Made by a program: the position numbers and the translations under genes. The notes under the pieces are model-generated. The model had not been told where the DNA came from. It saw only the letters and a list, made by a program, of their open reading frames with translations, and did no database searches. A stretch of DNA of 64,000 bases, taken from assembly GCA_011009095.1 (NCBI GenBank), contig VTPC01000634.1:1-64000 (forward strand), read 5' to 3'. The DNA comes from Ignelater luminosus. Lineage: Eukaryota > Arthropoda > Insecta > Coleoptera > Elateridae. Positions 1-13,700 of this stretch are shown piece by piece. How positions within the stretch are numbered: the stretch's first letter is position 1; every line of letters begins with the position of its first letter.

Positions 1-3000
1 AAAAAACGATATTAGATATTAAGATAATCAATATACATACTGAATAGTAATGAGCCTAAGATTAGTCCCTGAGGAACCATATGAAATATCTCTGAGCATA
101 ACTATCTGTTTTTTGTTCTTGAGAAACTCAAAATTCTTTCCCTAACATCTATTTTTTCCATTTTCTCTGTAGCAGTATCACAATAGTCGAATATATTATG
201 AATGCGTGTTGCACAGTAACAAAGAGTCTCAGTTTGACAGCTTAGAAAATGTGATTTTCTGTCAAACTGACACGACTCCACGCCTATTTTGCTGTTGTAA
301 AATGTACAAAAAATAGATATGGTTCTATAACAATTTATTATTGAAATATTTTAAGTGTAGATTTTTACTTAGATAACAGCATAACTATTAACTACTAAAA
401 CTAACTCCTTTCGAATTATTCCTGTTCAGAGTATTAAATTTAGAAGCAGTAAACGCAATCTTTTCGATTTTCTAAAAGTTAATTTAATAGTTAAATAATA
501 TCTTTAGCTACATTTTATTATTATTATTATTAATCATATTAATGTGTTTGATAATTTCTTAAGTTCAAGTAATACGATTTCTGGGATGAACACAAACCAA
601 GTCTGACACGCAAGTTTTGGATGATTGAAATCGCTGCTACAAAATGTTTAAGAACATACATTTTACATGAAAAATTCGTTATCAGCTAATTTAATGCCAT
701 TTTCCGATTAAGGATTGTTTGTGATTAACTCATGCGGGACTTTTCGCTTTCTGTTTAGCATTTGATTTATTTCCTTGAAAACCTGATAAGCGACTCATTC
801 GAGGTACTAATATTTTCATCAGGTCTGCTAACTACTGCACTGTAAAAAAATACTATTCGTGATATTAATGAATCAAGTTTATTTAATGAAAATATGTTGT
901 TATAATAAATTGTTCCTGTATCCAATGTACAGGAAGCGTTTAAAGTGTGTAAAAGTATTCATTCATATTAGTAAATGTGCTTTCCAAAAATGAATCTCTC
1001 GTCAGGTAACGACGGCTCAATAAATTACAACCATTGTATTTAATAGTTTCATAAATTCTGAAAACTTCGTCTTTGCTCAATAAATAAATTCGTTAATATA
1101 ATCATTAACCAACGTCTACTTAGATTTAATCTTAATAATTTTGTACGTTGCAGTAAAGCACCTGCTAATTCAATGACAACACTGGTCATAGGGATGATAA
1201 AACCAATTGTTCTTACAATGTAACGCTTAATCAATCTATAGAATTCTACTTGTTGCAACAAGACACAGTAAACTACCGAATTCGCAGTTTTGATGTCATC
1301 GCCAGCACAATTATTACATTTGCATTGTAGCTCATCTTTTCCTGTAGGAATAATCTGTCATCGTTCCACGGCGAAGTAGTGAGTGCAGTTTATGTTTGTG
1401 AAATAAAAAATGTGTTTTATATGTAAGTTAATATTTAAGTTTACAATCTACTTATTATCCATTTTAAAATTGTTCATGGTTTGAATACAAATGATACCTA
1501 CAGATGTTAGTTTTCATACGTTTGTCCATGGGCGCCGCACCTTAAGGAAGGTGAAGCCCTCTTGGATACAATATGTAATTTTAATTAGAAATAGACGAAT
1601 GATTGTTTGGTTGTCATGGTTGGCATCAAGTTTACTTTTCAACTTCTATTATCTCCTAGGATATTCGGATTGGTTCTTTCCTAGATTTTGTAATAATAAA
1701 TGCAAATCGAGTTCTCTTCTTTTTCTACATTCCACGTTGGACTGCATTCTAACTTAGATAGCTCTAATTCTTTAGAAACACGGGGATTTCCAATCAATTT
1801 AGTTTGATAAAACATAATTTATATAGGTTATCCATGAAAGTCGCCACCGTATCCAAACGGTAGATTCTACGTTCAGAAATAAGAAAACAATTTTCTAAAT
1901 TAAATGGTTTATCAATCAAGGCTGCCAAAGATACACGGGTTGTTGAAGGCGTTAGCCAGTGGAATGGTAATTTAGTAATAACTAAATAAATTGCTGAGGA
2001 TCTACAAAGCAGACGGTTCACAACTACCCACATGGGACTCCCAACCTAGAATGACATACAAGCAGTGGTTATTATGGTGTTGTAGTAGGCGGTGGTGGTG
2101 AAGCTTCTAGACGACTTGGGTGTCTGCAGCTGTGGTGGTATGTCTATTTTCAGTTCCTGAACTGAAGGTTAGTAAAAGATATCAACCCAGAACGTTACTG
2201 AATAAATGCTATACATTTTTAAAAAACTGGAGAAGAGTGAATAGTCAATTTGAAATTAACAATCCCTGACTGAAATATATCTTTATGTCTGTCAGAACGG
2301 GAAATGCTACGATCAAGAGCTCCTATCTAGAATTTTCTTGATTTAAGCATCCTTTTACATTCATAAATTGCATTCCCTTAAAAGAAGTCAGTGATTGAAG
2401 TGAGATCAGGAATTGTTGCGGCAAATGCCAATGGTTTAGGAGAAATTGAGTCGATTTTGAAATAGGAACAAAAGAAGCACGATCTTCAACCAACTAAGTT
2501 TGGTCAAAAGAAAAGATGTCCAATTATGGATTTACTCCTCTGGTATACTTCTTAACCCAAACATTCTGGAGTATGAAAAGGGTGGAGGAGTTATATTGCA
2601 ACTTTTGGTTACGAGAGACTCTTCTGTGTGTGGCCTTTTGCAAGTGCAACAAAATATTTTGCATCCTCTTCAAAATATCTTGTTGGCGCACATGACGGTC
2701 AATTTTGTGCAATAGCATTTGGGTTTACTTCGTGATATTACAGAGACTTCTGCGTTACTAGATCTGCTTTTCTATCATTATTTGCTACCGCATGTTGGAA
2801 GAGTTATTATAAAGATTCCCTATATAGATGACGTAATTCCAGTCTTTGATGCATTAACCCAAACAACATCATAGATTTTGTCATAACAAAACAAATAAAT
2901 TTAGATCAAAGTAATATCTTTGCTGTAAAATAATAAAATACTCGCTCTGTATAGTACTGTCTTTATACCGATGTTTAATTAAAACTTTACTAAATTAGTA

Positions 3001-3479
3001 ATAACTAATAATGTTTCTTAGGTCCAATTCTTCAATTATTTTTAAAAGGAAGATTATTGCTTTGGATACAGCTTTTGTCAATCAATTTCACAATTGTATG
3101 CATAGAAGTAATGCTCAAATGCTCTGTTTAGTCAAAAGCTTAAGTTAATCACATAAGCTGATCTGTTTGGATACTTTTGAGTTTACATTTAAATTTTACT
3201 ACGTGTGATTGGTTAATCGCGTGATTAACTTGAGTATTTGGTTGCAGTGAAAGAAAACTAATCCTAGATTTAAAAACCTATGGAAATGATAAATGCTTTC
3301 ATTTTCTCAGAAATTTAAAAAGTTAGATGTCGAGGAACATTTCAAGTAATAGGACACCCTGTATATTTGTTCTTCAGAGCAAAAAATCGATTCATTGTTT
3401 TGCTAAGCAATAGTGTATAAACATAATTAAAAGTTTTGTGGCGTACTTAGTAAAAAAGATGATTTAAAATAAATAAATT
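1..3479. other. AT-rich intergenic DNA, no gene recognised
   Basis: Both strands carry only short open frames without recognisable domains, splice context or coding character. The only structure I can point to is a hairpin at 229-270 (listed separately) and the end of a small repeat near 3340-3365, where a CACCCTGTATA terminus of a type common at insect DNA-transposon ends is visible. No RNA gene was seen. Confidence 0.5.
229..270. repeat. perfect 12-bp hairpin arms
   Basis: TCAGTTTGACAG at 229-240 is the exact reverse complement of CTGTCAAACTGA at 259-270. The spacer itself holds a second arm pair, AGAAAAT and ATTTTCT, so the whole 42 bases can fold into one long stem. It may be the core of a small fold-back element. 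No target-site duplication was identified. Confidence 0.6.
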
Positions 3480-4000
3480 TTGACAAAGCCACAAGAACCC
3501 GCCAACTAACTCAAGTTCTCGGCGCTTCTAGGCCACGGGTTCTAAAGCAGACGACCGACGTGACAGTTGAAACATCCAGGTACTGCACGATGGAAGAAAT
3601 AATTAAAAAGGTTGGGCGCCAGCTACTGTTGCACAGTAGCAATAAAAAAGAAGCTAAAAAACATAAAATTATAAACTTTTATATTAAATAAGAAAAAAGA
3701 CAAGAAAGAGAAGAAATAAAAAAAGAAAGAGACAAGAAAGTTGAATTAGTTAACAAGTTTAACCGATTCGTTTTGTTGCAAATATGGCGAAGTGAACTGA
3801 TACGTGAAGTTCAGATCTCACCACTGATATATAGAGCTGATATGGATAACGGCTGAAACTCACCCTGGTTTTTGTACCGAGCTTGCTTCGATGGGAAAAA
3901 ACGGACTGGTCTATAATCCAACAATGAGGAACCAACGCAATGACCCTCTGGGAGTTGTCTGATTATCAGACACTCACTAATGAACTACAAATGGTTATTA
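3480..4000 (-). mobile_element. LTR retroelement fossil: LTR end plus primer-binding-site-like motif
   Basis: Read on the minus strand, the stretch from about 4000 down to 3622 contains a TATA-like element (CTATATATCAG), a long pyrimidine-rich tract and a terminal hairpin. It is followed at once by TGGCGCCCAA (3612-3621), which resembles the tRNA primer-binding site that follows the 5' LTR in many retroelements. DNA below 3612 would then be the start of the internal region. No gag or pol similarity was recognised, so the element is a remnant. The superfamily is likely Ty3/gypsy but uncertain, and the outer boundary is approximate. Confidence 0.35.
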
Positions 4001-4231
4001 TTATAATTGATGATTATTTAAAAAAAAATCGTAAAACGATGAAAAGAAAAATTCTGTTTAAATCCCCTAAGGGTAACCACTTGAAGAAAAATTACTTTGT
4101 AGCACTCTTGGCGCAATGACGGTCAAGCGGAAAGTAAGGTTTTAAGAAATCGAACCGCATACGACATATTGAAATATATTAAAAATTGACACCAAATAAA
4201 AGGAAATTATAGTGGGTGTACCAGTGTGTAT

Positions 4232-4654
4232 TGTAACGCGCCACCCCTCGAATATTCTAGAAAAAGTCCCAAACAGTCCCGAACAAGCTGGTCGAATGTG
4301 CCGGAGAAATCTCGAACTATCTAGAGTTTTCCACCGTCGAATGTTCCAGACAGAACGCGAACTTTCTGGGCTCATCAAGAACCACGCGGAAACGAATATA
4401 AGGCTGCGTTGATCGAGCCGAAGGCAGTTCTACAGTCAATCAGCTAGTAGTTAAGAACGAAATGAATGTTAATTAGTGATAAATAAATTCTTCTGTACAT
4501 AATTAAATAAATAATCTAGTGTAAATAAATTCTGGAAATAAATTGTAAAAAACTAAATAAACATAAATATTAAAAATAAATACACATCGTTGTCAAAACA
4601 TAACAGTATTAAGAATAATTAAAGAACTTGTGGGACGGCTTCCAGACCGCTACA
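4232..4654 (+). mobile_element. probable solo LTR (Ty3/gypsy-like), fossil
   Basis: The unit starts TGTAACGCGCC and ends ACCGCTACA, giving TG...CA termini. It has a GC-richer first half, a TATA-like AATATAAGG near 4395, and an AT-rich second half with several AATAAA signals. This is the usual U3-R-U5 order of an LTR. No internal region or second LTR lies next to it, which fits a solo LTR left by recombination. The flanking bases are similar but not identical. With no partner LTR to compare, its age cannot be estimated. Confidence 0.5.
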
Positions 4655-7600
4655 GTTTATAATATAAATGTACAATTATTCGTAATGCAACTAACTAAGT
4701 ATTATCTAAATGTAAAGTCTTACATTAATATAATTAATAAATTTAGAACCTTGGTGTAGATTTGTGCATAAATGTATTGAACAAATTCATTATGTGAACG
4801 TAAAACCTTTTAATCGTATAACTAATCAGTTGATAATATCAATAACAGTCGTTATTAATTCACTTAATACATTAATTGCATTTATAAACTATCCTCATTA
4901 TAACAAGAACCTTTTTAATAATGTAATGAAGTTCTGTTCATTGTATTAACACCGCGCAGTATACTAAGGATTAATACATCTTCATTGGACAATTTATATA
5001 TGTTTTTTCTTTTATCTACGTACTTCTTTTCAGTGTTCTATTCTTAAAGGTCGTAATTCAATTTTTAATGTTACAGAAATGTAAATTATTAATAAAAATC
5101 CAGATAATTTTTTAGGGTGGGAAAGAAGATCAAAACAAGAAATTCATTCAGATCTAATCGGGCTGTTTAAAACGCACATTCTCTATTAACTATGTGCACC
5201 TTAGTGTACTGTTTAACATTCTTAGAGTAATGAATACAATAGGGTGTTACGCATGTCAGATATATAAATTTTATTAAAGTCGCGCATTCTACATTAAATA
5301 AGGACTACTTTCTTATATTTATAAAAGCATTTATTGTTTTCATATTTAAATAGCATTAAATGAAAGATCGTAATTATATTTCAACGTTGCGCTTAAGAAC
5401 TCCAATCTGTCTGTCTGAACAAAACTATTTAAGTGTTGTCTGTTCTTAATTGCTGATTAGTGTCTAGTGGCAGATTCTCTGTTCTCAATTTGCCGCTATG
5501 ACTGTCTAGATAATATATGAGGTCCGTTTTATTAGGTACTATGTATAGGTGTAATTCACTAAAAGATTTTTATAATGTTATTTCTGTGTATTAGAGTGAA
5601 ATCAATATTGTTCTTTAAAGTGCTATAAGGCTTGAAGTTCAATATTTGGGACTATCGATGCTTTCATGTTGTTGTATACTTATAGCAAACGTTGATATTA
5701 ACTTTTACTATTTAAATGTAAAATTATCTTATATATTTGCTATCAACTACAGCTCAACATGGTAGAGACCGGAAGCATCTCCCATTCTTATGTTATACTT
5801 GTGATACTTAATTAGTTCATTTTTAGCTTAATCTTGGATATGGTTAGGACCATAAGTTGATGCCCCTGTTCTTTTCCTAGATTAACGTAATTAACGTAAC
5901 CAGTTAAATTATCTACTTCACAATAGACGTACAACTCTAAGTTAAAGGTTGATTTTATAGAGATGTTTTGTAACAGTTAAGAAATCTTTTCTTCAATGCC
6001 AGTTTTGTTATTTTATTATTATTTACTACAGAAGCAGATTATATAATTCTAATAATATAATTTAATGAATTAAATAACTGTTGTGCTAGTTGATTTATGT
6101 ATTTAAGATCTAATATAATAATTAATATTAAAAATATAAACAACAAAAAGATACAGACTCAGATTTGATCTTCTTAATGAATTAAAGTTTCTACTGTGCA
6201 AGCTAGAAATTTAATTTGTACAAAAAAAACAAAAATTGAATTAGGTCACAGCAAAGTCTGCATTTTGAAATTTATAAATTTATAAATCAAAATCAGAAAA
6301 AAAGTTAAGATTTCTCTAACATTTAATAATAGATAAGATGAAACTATTAATTTAAATTTTTGCTGTAGGTTGAAGTGAATTTAGGCCAAGGTTTTTATTT
6401 ACAAAACTAGTTATATTCATCCTTTTCTTTTAAAAACTAAACAAAATTTTAAAGTCGAATTACACAAAGCAACGAGGAAAGGCTGGTCGGTCTCACAAAT
6501 TTCTGATAAGGAATTATCATACACTTCAGTAGATAAAAGTTTTTTGTACTCTTCACAAATAAACATTACATAGCAAATTTGAAATAAAATAAATGACCCT
6601 TTTTTGATAGACTACAATAATAGCATTGTTAAGCTGTCTTTTAGAAAGATAAATTTATGTTTGATGACTCATTTCCAAAATGTTACATGTAGTTAATTTA
6701 AAATTTATATATTCGATTAATTTATTGTAGAAAAAGAATAAGAAAGTCTTAGTACATTCTCGAGTGTTTTTATTCGTTTCACTGTATTATCTCTACTATA
6801 TGGGTATATAATTTAACTGCTTCCTGCTATTCTTGCATAGATTACAAAAATCACTATTAAATTTAGCCTAGAGAAATATTCACGATTATTATTCTACAAG
6901 AAGCTTGTATAAAAACCACTTTTATCTACTAGCTATCTACATACATTCTAGTTTGTTGAGTAAAGCAAAAATCATTTTCCACAATTTTCTCATTTAAATA
7001 TTAAATTATATTATTTACATCACATTTAAATAATATAACAAAATTTTAAATAATACTGCGTAAATGTTTATTTTTAATTAAAATTTAATGAAAGTTGCTC
7101 TACAGCCACTCGTGAATACAAGTTTTAATACTGTACAGCAGTAACGAGATTTGAAAATTTATATGGATTCCATGCATACTGAAAATAGATGCAGAGCTAT
7201 TTTTTCTATAAAAAGAAAAAACATTCTCGAACTCTGTTACTATTAATTTAAAAATAACGAGAATAATACAGGTAATTTAGCTATGAATTACATCATCCTC
7301 TATCAGCTTTAGCATTCTCGTAAACAGTAATTGGAGGTAATTCTGCTTGTTTAATATATCATGTATCTAATCAAACTAAATACTTGTTACAAAAAAGTTC
7401 AAAACAACAATCACGGCAGAAGAACTTAAGATATTTCAACGAACACTTCATTAGTTTTGCTTTCTTTTTCATAACATATTTAATTAGAGTTAAAGAATAT
7501 ACAATTTTAGACATTTTTTTAAATTGTTAGAAAATTTTACTTACATTATCTGTTAGCCGACATTTGTGCATTCAACATGATGGGAGTGCTATTAGCAAAT

Positions 7601-9540
7601 ACTGTATATACGATAAATTATATCAAATATAGATAGAAACTCTACGAAACCTTGAAACTAATTTAAAGCAATTATTTCATAGCCTTGAACTTACTATATA
7701 TAAGTCTGAAATAAAATTGCAATAAAATCCAATCTCAAAGCAAGAAGTAGCCTAATAAATAAACTTTAGGCCCAACTACTCTTTATTGGTCACATTCATG
7801 TCTGTATTATTTGTGAGAAAACGCCCAAAACAGATCAAACATGAAACTAATAGATTTTGAAGCTAAACCAATCGTTTTGATTTACAAGAAAAGGCTTTGC
7901 TCATTGTTGATTTTGGCAAAACTTTTTTTTATAAACATATTGCATATTCAAATTAGAATGTGGATGTTGAATAAGCAAACTTATTAAAGGATTCCTTTGA
8001 AAAGTGACTAAAGTTGGAAACATTTTAGATAATAGCTTGAGAGGGTAAAAGGTTACATAAACTTGATAACGACCTAACCCTTACGGATTCGATAGCTGCT
8101 CATCAAGAAACTTCTTAAAAAGTTTCCGCTTTGGCATTTCATAGTCACATTTTTCAAGAGTTCAAGGATCCTTCGCAAGAAATTGATGTAACAGGGTGTA
8201 GACCTCTGGAAAATACCATCTGATTATTGCAATCAGCTAGAAGCTGTGCAATACAAATTAAAGTTCAAGACGCAGAAAAATGTAAAAACCTTCAAAAGAC
8301 ACCAAGCGTTTTGTATTCCAAGATCTGGTACATTCCCTAAAAGTTGATGCCCGAAAAATTACAATAGCACAAAAAGAATGTGCCGTTTCGTTGGTATAAA
8401 TCATGAACAATCTGTTAGAGATCCAGAAAGAAAAACCTCATGTATCTTGAACAAAAAGAGATTTCCACGGCAGAACACACTAGAGAAGGACAAAGATTAA
8501 AGATTTTAGTATTACAAAAATTAAAATTTAGATACAGAAAGAATGATTAGAAAGTAATTATGAGATTTATTAAAATCTAGTTGTATCAGAAAGAATTGAG
8601 GACATCTAAAAAATGAAAACGAGTATATTTCTTAAATGCAAAACAAATGGATTTTGCAGCTTCATAGCAATCCACTAAACCAATGATTCGTAACATAATA
8701 ACCATCGTTGCTTTCATCTAAAATCTCAAATTTCTCAAAATTCCACTACATGACGGGGAAGTCTAAACTATACTTGACATATTTATTATTACTTGTAGTT
8801 AGTTAGATTCAAATGTGCATTTGAAAACTTCGAAATTGCTAAGAATGAAAATGTTCCATCGTAATATGAAGGACCTTCCTGATGCGATCGAAATCTTGAT
8901 TGCTAATAAATTGAGATTAACATTTAGAAAGAAAAGGCCGATTTAGGTAGATATTAGAAAGACATCTAAAAATATAGGAACAACAAGACCCTGGCGATTC
9001 CCTCAGACATTTCCACATCAACAGTTTTTTCTGAAACAGCCGCTCATTTACACTGTCATGTCAAAAGCATCTGCTTCGAGATGGTTGTGCGTTAAAGGGT
9101 GTTCAAGTAAGTTTTTTACACTTTTTGTAAGAAATACGCGAGTTAGCACTTATTGCCTTAACACAAATGCTTAGAATCAATGAAGCGAAACTGCATAGAT
9201 ATATTTGACATTTTAAAACTCTTTCATACCCAAAAAAAAACAACTGAAACTCTTTTTCGTCAAGCTTCTTTTTACAATCAGAAGACACTCCTTTCTTCCT
9301 CAGATGGCACTTTCTATAAGGTACTCAACAATATTGAAAAATTTCATTTCATGACGTTTTGTAAGAAAGAAGATTCTTATCCATCGATATGACAACCACT
9401 TTATCGCTCTAATAAAATAATTCTCTGACTTTTCGCCGATATTTGTACTCTATAAGATATACTGCATATATCAAGATTTCTGAATTTTACAGGTTCCTAG
9501 GTACTCTGTTTCTCGTAAATTTTAAAACTTAACTATTCAA
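4655..9540. other. AT-rich DNA, nothing recognised
   Basis: About 4.9 kb with very high A+T, dense stops in all frames and no splice-supported exon, RNA gene, or clear repeat ends. The part from about 7750 to 9050 is slightly less AT-rich and may be a very old element remnant, but no family could be named. Confidence 0.4.
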
Positions 9541-10740
9541 ATTTGCAAAATTTTCTTATAAAGCGCACAGAGCTCCAAGTTCTGCAGGGTTGCAAAAGGC
9601 CGCAGACCGCTTTAAGAAATTGCTTCCCTTCAGCTGTATGGATGAAGCAGTTATTGGGAGATGTCATGTGCATACTTGCTTATTGCACGATCGAGAAGAT
9701 ACGGACAACTTTGTATAAAACAAGTAGCCCGATGTCGATGTCGAGTCGAACCCAGGGCAAAGCATCAATCACAAATTAAGTCAAAAGTACCCTACCGATA
9801 GGGCTGGCTCGATGATTACTTCTCTACTACCAGAAAGCTGACGTAAACAAAACAGCAGCAAGAGAAGCGAGAATCAGAAAAAGTAAAGTTCTTGAAACTA
9901 CCAGTGATGCTTCTGGAATTTATTTGTGGTTGCAAAAAGGATTTGATGCGATAAATTCAAGAACAGAATGAGATGAGTTTATCGGCTATTAAGAAAGGTA
10001 GTTGATAAGTATTTCAATTTATTTTTGAGTATTCTAATATGTAAAAGATCTGTGGGAGTTCCTAAAGGCTCAAAGTGATCCTTCTTGGTTCTGTTTGGTT
10101 GCTCCATGGATATATTAACTTGGTACATTAGCTAGATCGCAAACCTCCCCAAAGGGATAAAAGAAATACAGACAAAGTAATCTGTTACAGATCAGTAGTA
10201 AGACAGTAATAGTCGACCACCGCGTATGAAGGTTTTCTAGGTATGGATCAGCGTTCAAGGAAAAGCACGGAGAAGATAGGTCCGCGATGCTTTACTATCA
10301 AGCCACCGCTTCAGCTCCACGTCTCAATTTAGAGTTTAAATGCGAATGTAACTTTGGAGGATAGACGGAAATGAGTTTCCGATGTTCACGTTAGTGTTTT
10401 GGCTTCTGGGGAGATTGCGAAAAAGGACGACCTTGATCGCGTTAGAACCCGCCATAACCGAAGCTAGATCTCCAGTTAGATACCGTGAATCAGCGACGGC
10501 GACAGCAGTAATCAATTCAACGCAGACAGCTGTGTTTTCCGCAAATTGTGTAATGCGGACTCAGAATGCGGCGAGCCCTGGAAAATCACGAGTGAATCGT
10601 ATTGGACACAAGACATCCTTGTTGGACATAGGCGCAAGGAATAAAGATTTAAAAAAAATCTCCGCTTATTCGCAAAATAACAAAGCCAGCAGGATTCTCA
10701 ATGTTAAGATTCTTGGTTGGGTCGATGTGTAGGCTAAATA
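9541..10740. other. GC-richer patch with overlapping open stretches, identity unknown
   Basis: Base composition rises clearly against the surroundings, strongest at 10200-10700, where two or more plus-strand frames stay open in pieces. One piece (about 10496-10640) reads a cysteine-bearing stretch including CVFRKLCNADSECGEP. Another, just upstream, ends LEFKCECNFGG. The longest frame (10382-10732) translates to 116 codons but looks low in coding quality. The patch could be a decayed gene, a captured exon or the remains of an element. No family was recognised and no function is proposed. Confidence 0.25.
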
Positions 10741-13700
10741 TGAGGTCTGAGATGGATCAGCTCATTTACAGGTCAAGAAAGTACAAACAGAAATATCTAA
10801 CTATTCTTATCAGATTACTTAAAGTTAATCATTACCTTGAGTAAAACGACTACGAAGTAAGAAAAGTATAGAAGAGGTATCTGTTTCTTTATTGAGATTG
10901 CTGGGTAACAGATGTAAAGAAATATTTTGAAACAGTCTAAAACTGTATAAAAGTCATGGTTGCTTTGTAGCAATTAACTGCGTCAATCATTAAAAAGAAA
11001 TAGATAAAGTTCAAAACTGCAAGCCAGAAATGAAATGCTATTTTGGTAGTTGCAATATAGATCGGACTGATTGAGTAGATATTGTGAAACCTGCTTGTCA
11101 TTACATTTTGGATTATTCTAGAAGCAGGAAATAAACAAAACCGATTTTAGCACACCTATTACAGTAGCACTCCAATGAAGAAATCTTCTAACCTAAATTT
11201 TAAAATAATAACTGATGTTTGTACTATATTGTTTCAGTAAACACTTCGAAGAAATTCAAATTCATAAACAGAAATTATTATATGGTACGTTACATAATAA
11301 TACAGTACTACGCAAAAGACCATGAAAAGAATGCATGATACAACTATGTCATCTTGCTTTTTTCGGAAACCTTATTTTTGAGGAGTATAAAATTGTAACG
11401 TAACGTTAATAAATTGTAGAAATTCTTAATTGGCGAAACTCTTCTTAATTGAAGGGGGCTACTTTAATTTAAGGTTCTGAAGATAAATGTTTTAAAAAAT
11501 TGAATTGTTTTAAACAATTTCATGTCTGTGCACAATTTATACAAATAAAGCCAAAAATTCCCAGAAGTTGCATGTTTCGCAAAGGAAATTTTTAAAAGAT
11601 GTAAATTACTTAAATGCTTTATTTATACACTATTACAAATTTGGACTAGGACGGACGGAGTAGGTCGCTACCTACAATTTGTTGTAATTACAATATAAAC
11701 AGTTTTGTTATGGGCAACTACCATTATTTAAATATCAGATTTTAACTTTTATGTAATACGATTTAAAAAGAAGTGATGCACTGCTAAACATTTACAAACC
11801 TACTAATAATTGAATTATTGTTTATTACAACTGTTTCAAACAGGTTTATAAATGCCATGAATCTGTCATCAAAATTACATCAGTGTTCGGTCATCCGGAA
11901 CATGAATTTGTGTCATTCATAACAATTTCTTTTTGTGCATTATGTAGTATATTATTATATTTACTTTCGTTTTGCTGTAACACATACTATAAACAACCAA
12001 AGGTAAAAGGTAACATCCCGATAGTCCAGCACATCATTATTTATACTGCACTTTCCTAGATTAAAATTTGTTTTTTCTAAAAAAGGACTGTACTTGGCAG
12101 TCATTAAAATGTGCATTATTTAATGTGATGATAAAGTTACAATTGGATCAGTAAAAGCAACAGAAGTCGGTAAAAGAACATTTAATGTTGTTTTTGTAAG
12201 GAATTTATAGGATCTAGATTTTGGCAGTTTACCAACAATGAAAGATACGAAATCGGTTAAATTGAGGCAGAGCTGTACATTTATGACAAAAATTCTGTAG
12301 TGTTTTCCTTTACCAGAAAAATCCATAGTACTCTGATACTTTTTATCGAAAAACTAGAGCCTAGAATAGAATTCTTTTAAAGTAGATATCTCTGTAACAA
12401 ATGAAAGTATGGAAATTTTTTTTATTAAAAAATCTTATTTTATTTTATTGGGTAATATTTTGTTGTGTTTTTCAGGAATAATGTAAATATTGCCTTACAT
12501 CTTTCCAAATGTAAGACAAATCATGAGTGATTTGAGACCAAAGAGTATAACAGCAAACTCATCTAAATATAACTTTTACCTTATTAATTTATATATAAAT
12601 AAACAAATTTTTAAAAGATGATTTAAAAAAAGTAAACAGCAGAAGATGATATATTCCTCTGCCATCTAAAATTGCTAAAATGAAGTTTTCTGCGTCGATC
12701 ATTTTGCCAAGTTTCTAGTAGTTACAGAAATATATAAGAGACTCATAAATGTGCTTCTTCTCAGTATCGACTTCAGCTTTCTGAGAAATTATACTTTCAA
12801 ATCGAATAGTTGCATCCAATATTATTACCAAGTCTTTGTTGCGATTAGACAACTAGAGCAACTATGTGACATAAGACGTAACATTAATTTTTGTGCAAAG
12901 ACGTTGTAATTGTGTCGAATGGGTAACTTTTTTTGAAAATTATAAACTTAATGAAGATCGCTAAAAGAATTTTGTAAAAAATTAGCATACAGAATAAACC
13001 TCTCTAAAACATGGAAGAATAACGTTACGTTCTACGTGATGTGGTTTCGCTAATTGTTTATTAGTTACAGTTATCTGATGTTAACAAACAGAGTGTTTGC
13101 ATATATGCGTAAGAATTGGCCCCTAGGACATAAACCTAGCACATGAGGAAAGGTTTTATGTTCTCTACAGCTTGAGCTACAGAGGGTTGTACTAGAATTC
13201 CTGACAGATATAGACGCAAAGTTCTACAGTTTCGGACATTTTTATTAATTAATTATACTTTGTGATGTCTTAACAGATGATTGATGAGTTCCATACAAGC
13301 TCGATATTTCATTGCTAGTGCGTTGTAGTTGTAGTGAGACACACTTTTTCTATGGTTCTTTTTCTCATTTATTTCAAATATCTCTATAGTTAACAAATCT
13401 TTTGCTACTTTTGCTTCCTGTTTATCTTTTCGATCACCCATTCTTTTACTTCTTCTTCCCAACAATCAGACTCATATCGAACACCAACATATGTATGTAG
13501 TAAAATGCTTATGTACTCTCTCTCAAGGTTCTTGTTTCTTATAAAAAAAATCAAGATTTTAATTGTCGGTTTTTACGATCTTTTTAGCTTTTCTAGTCTG
13601 TTATAAACTATGGCAAAATATAAACTCACATAAATTAGGAAACATGCTTGCAGGGCTTTCATTACGAATTTTCACTTTTTTTTCTAAGATTTTCAATCTT

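Noticed and set aside
13253-13465. Minus-strand 70-codon basic frame that looks coding
   Set aside because: No known motif, promoter, splice partner or repeat context; composition alone is not enough.
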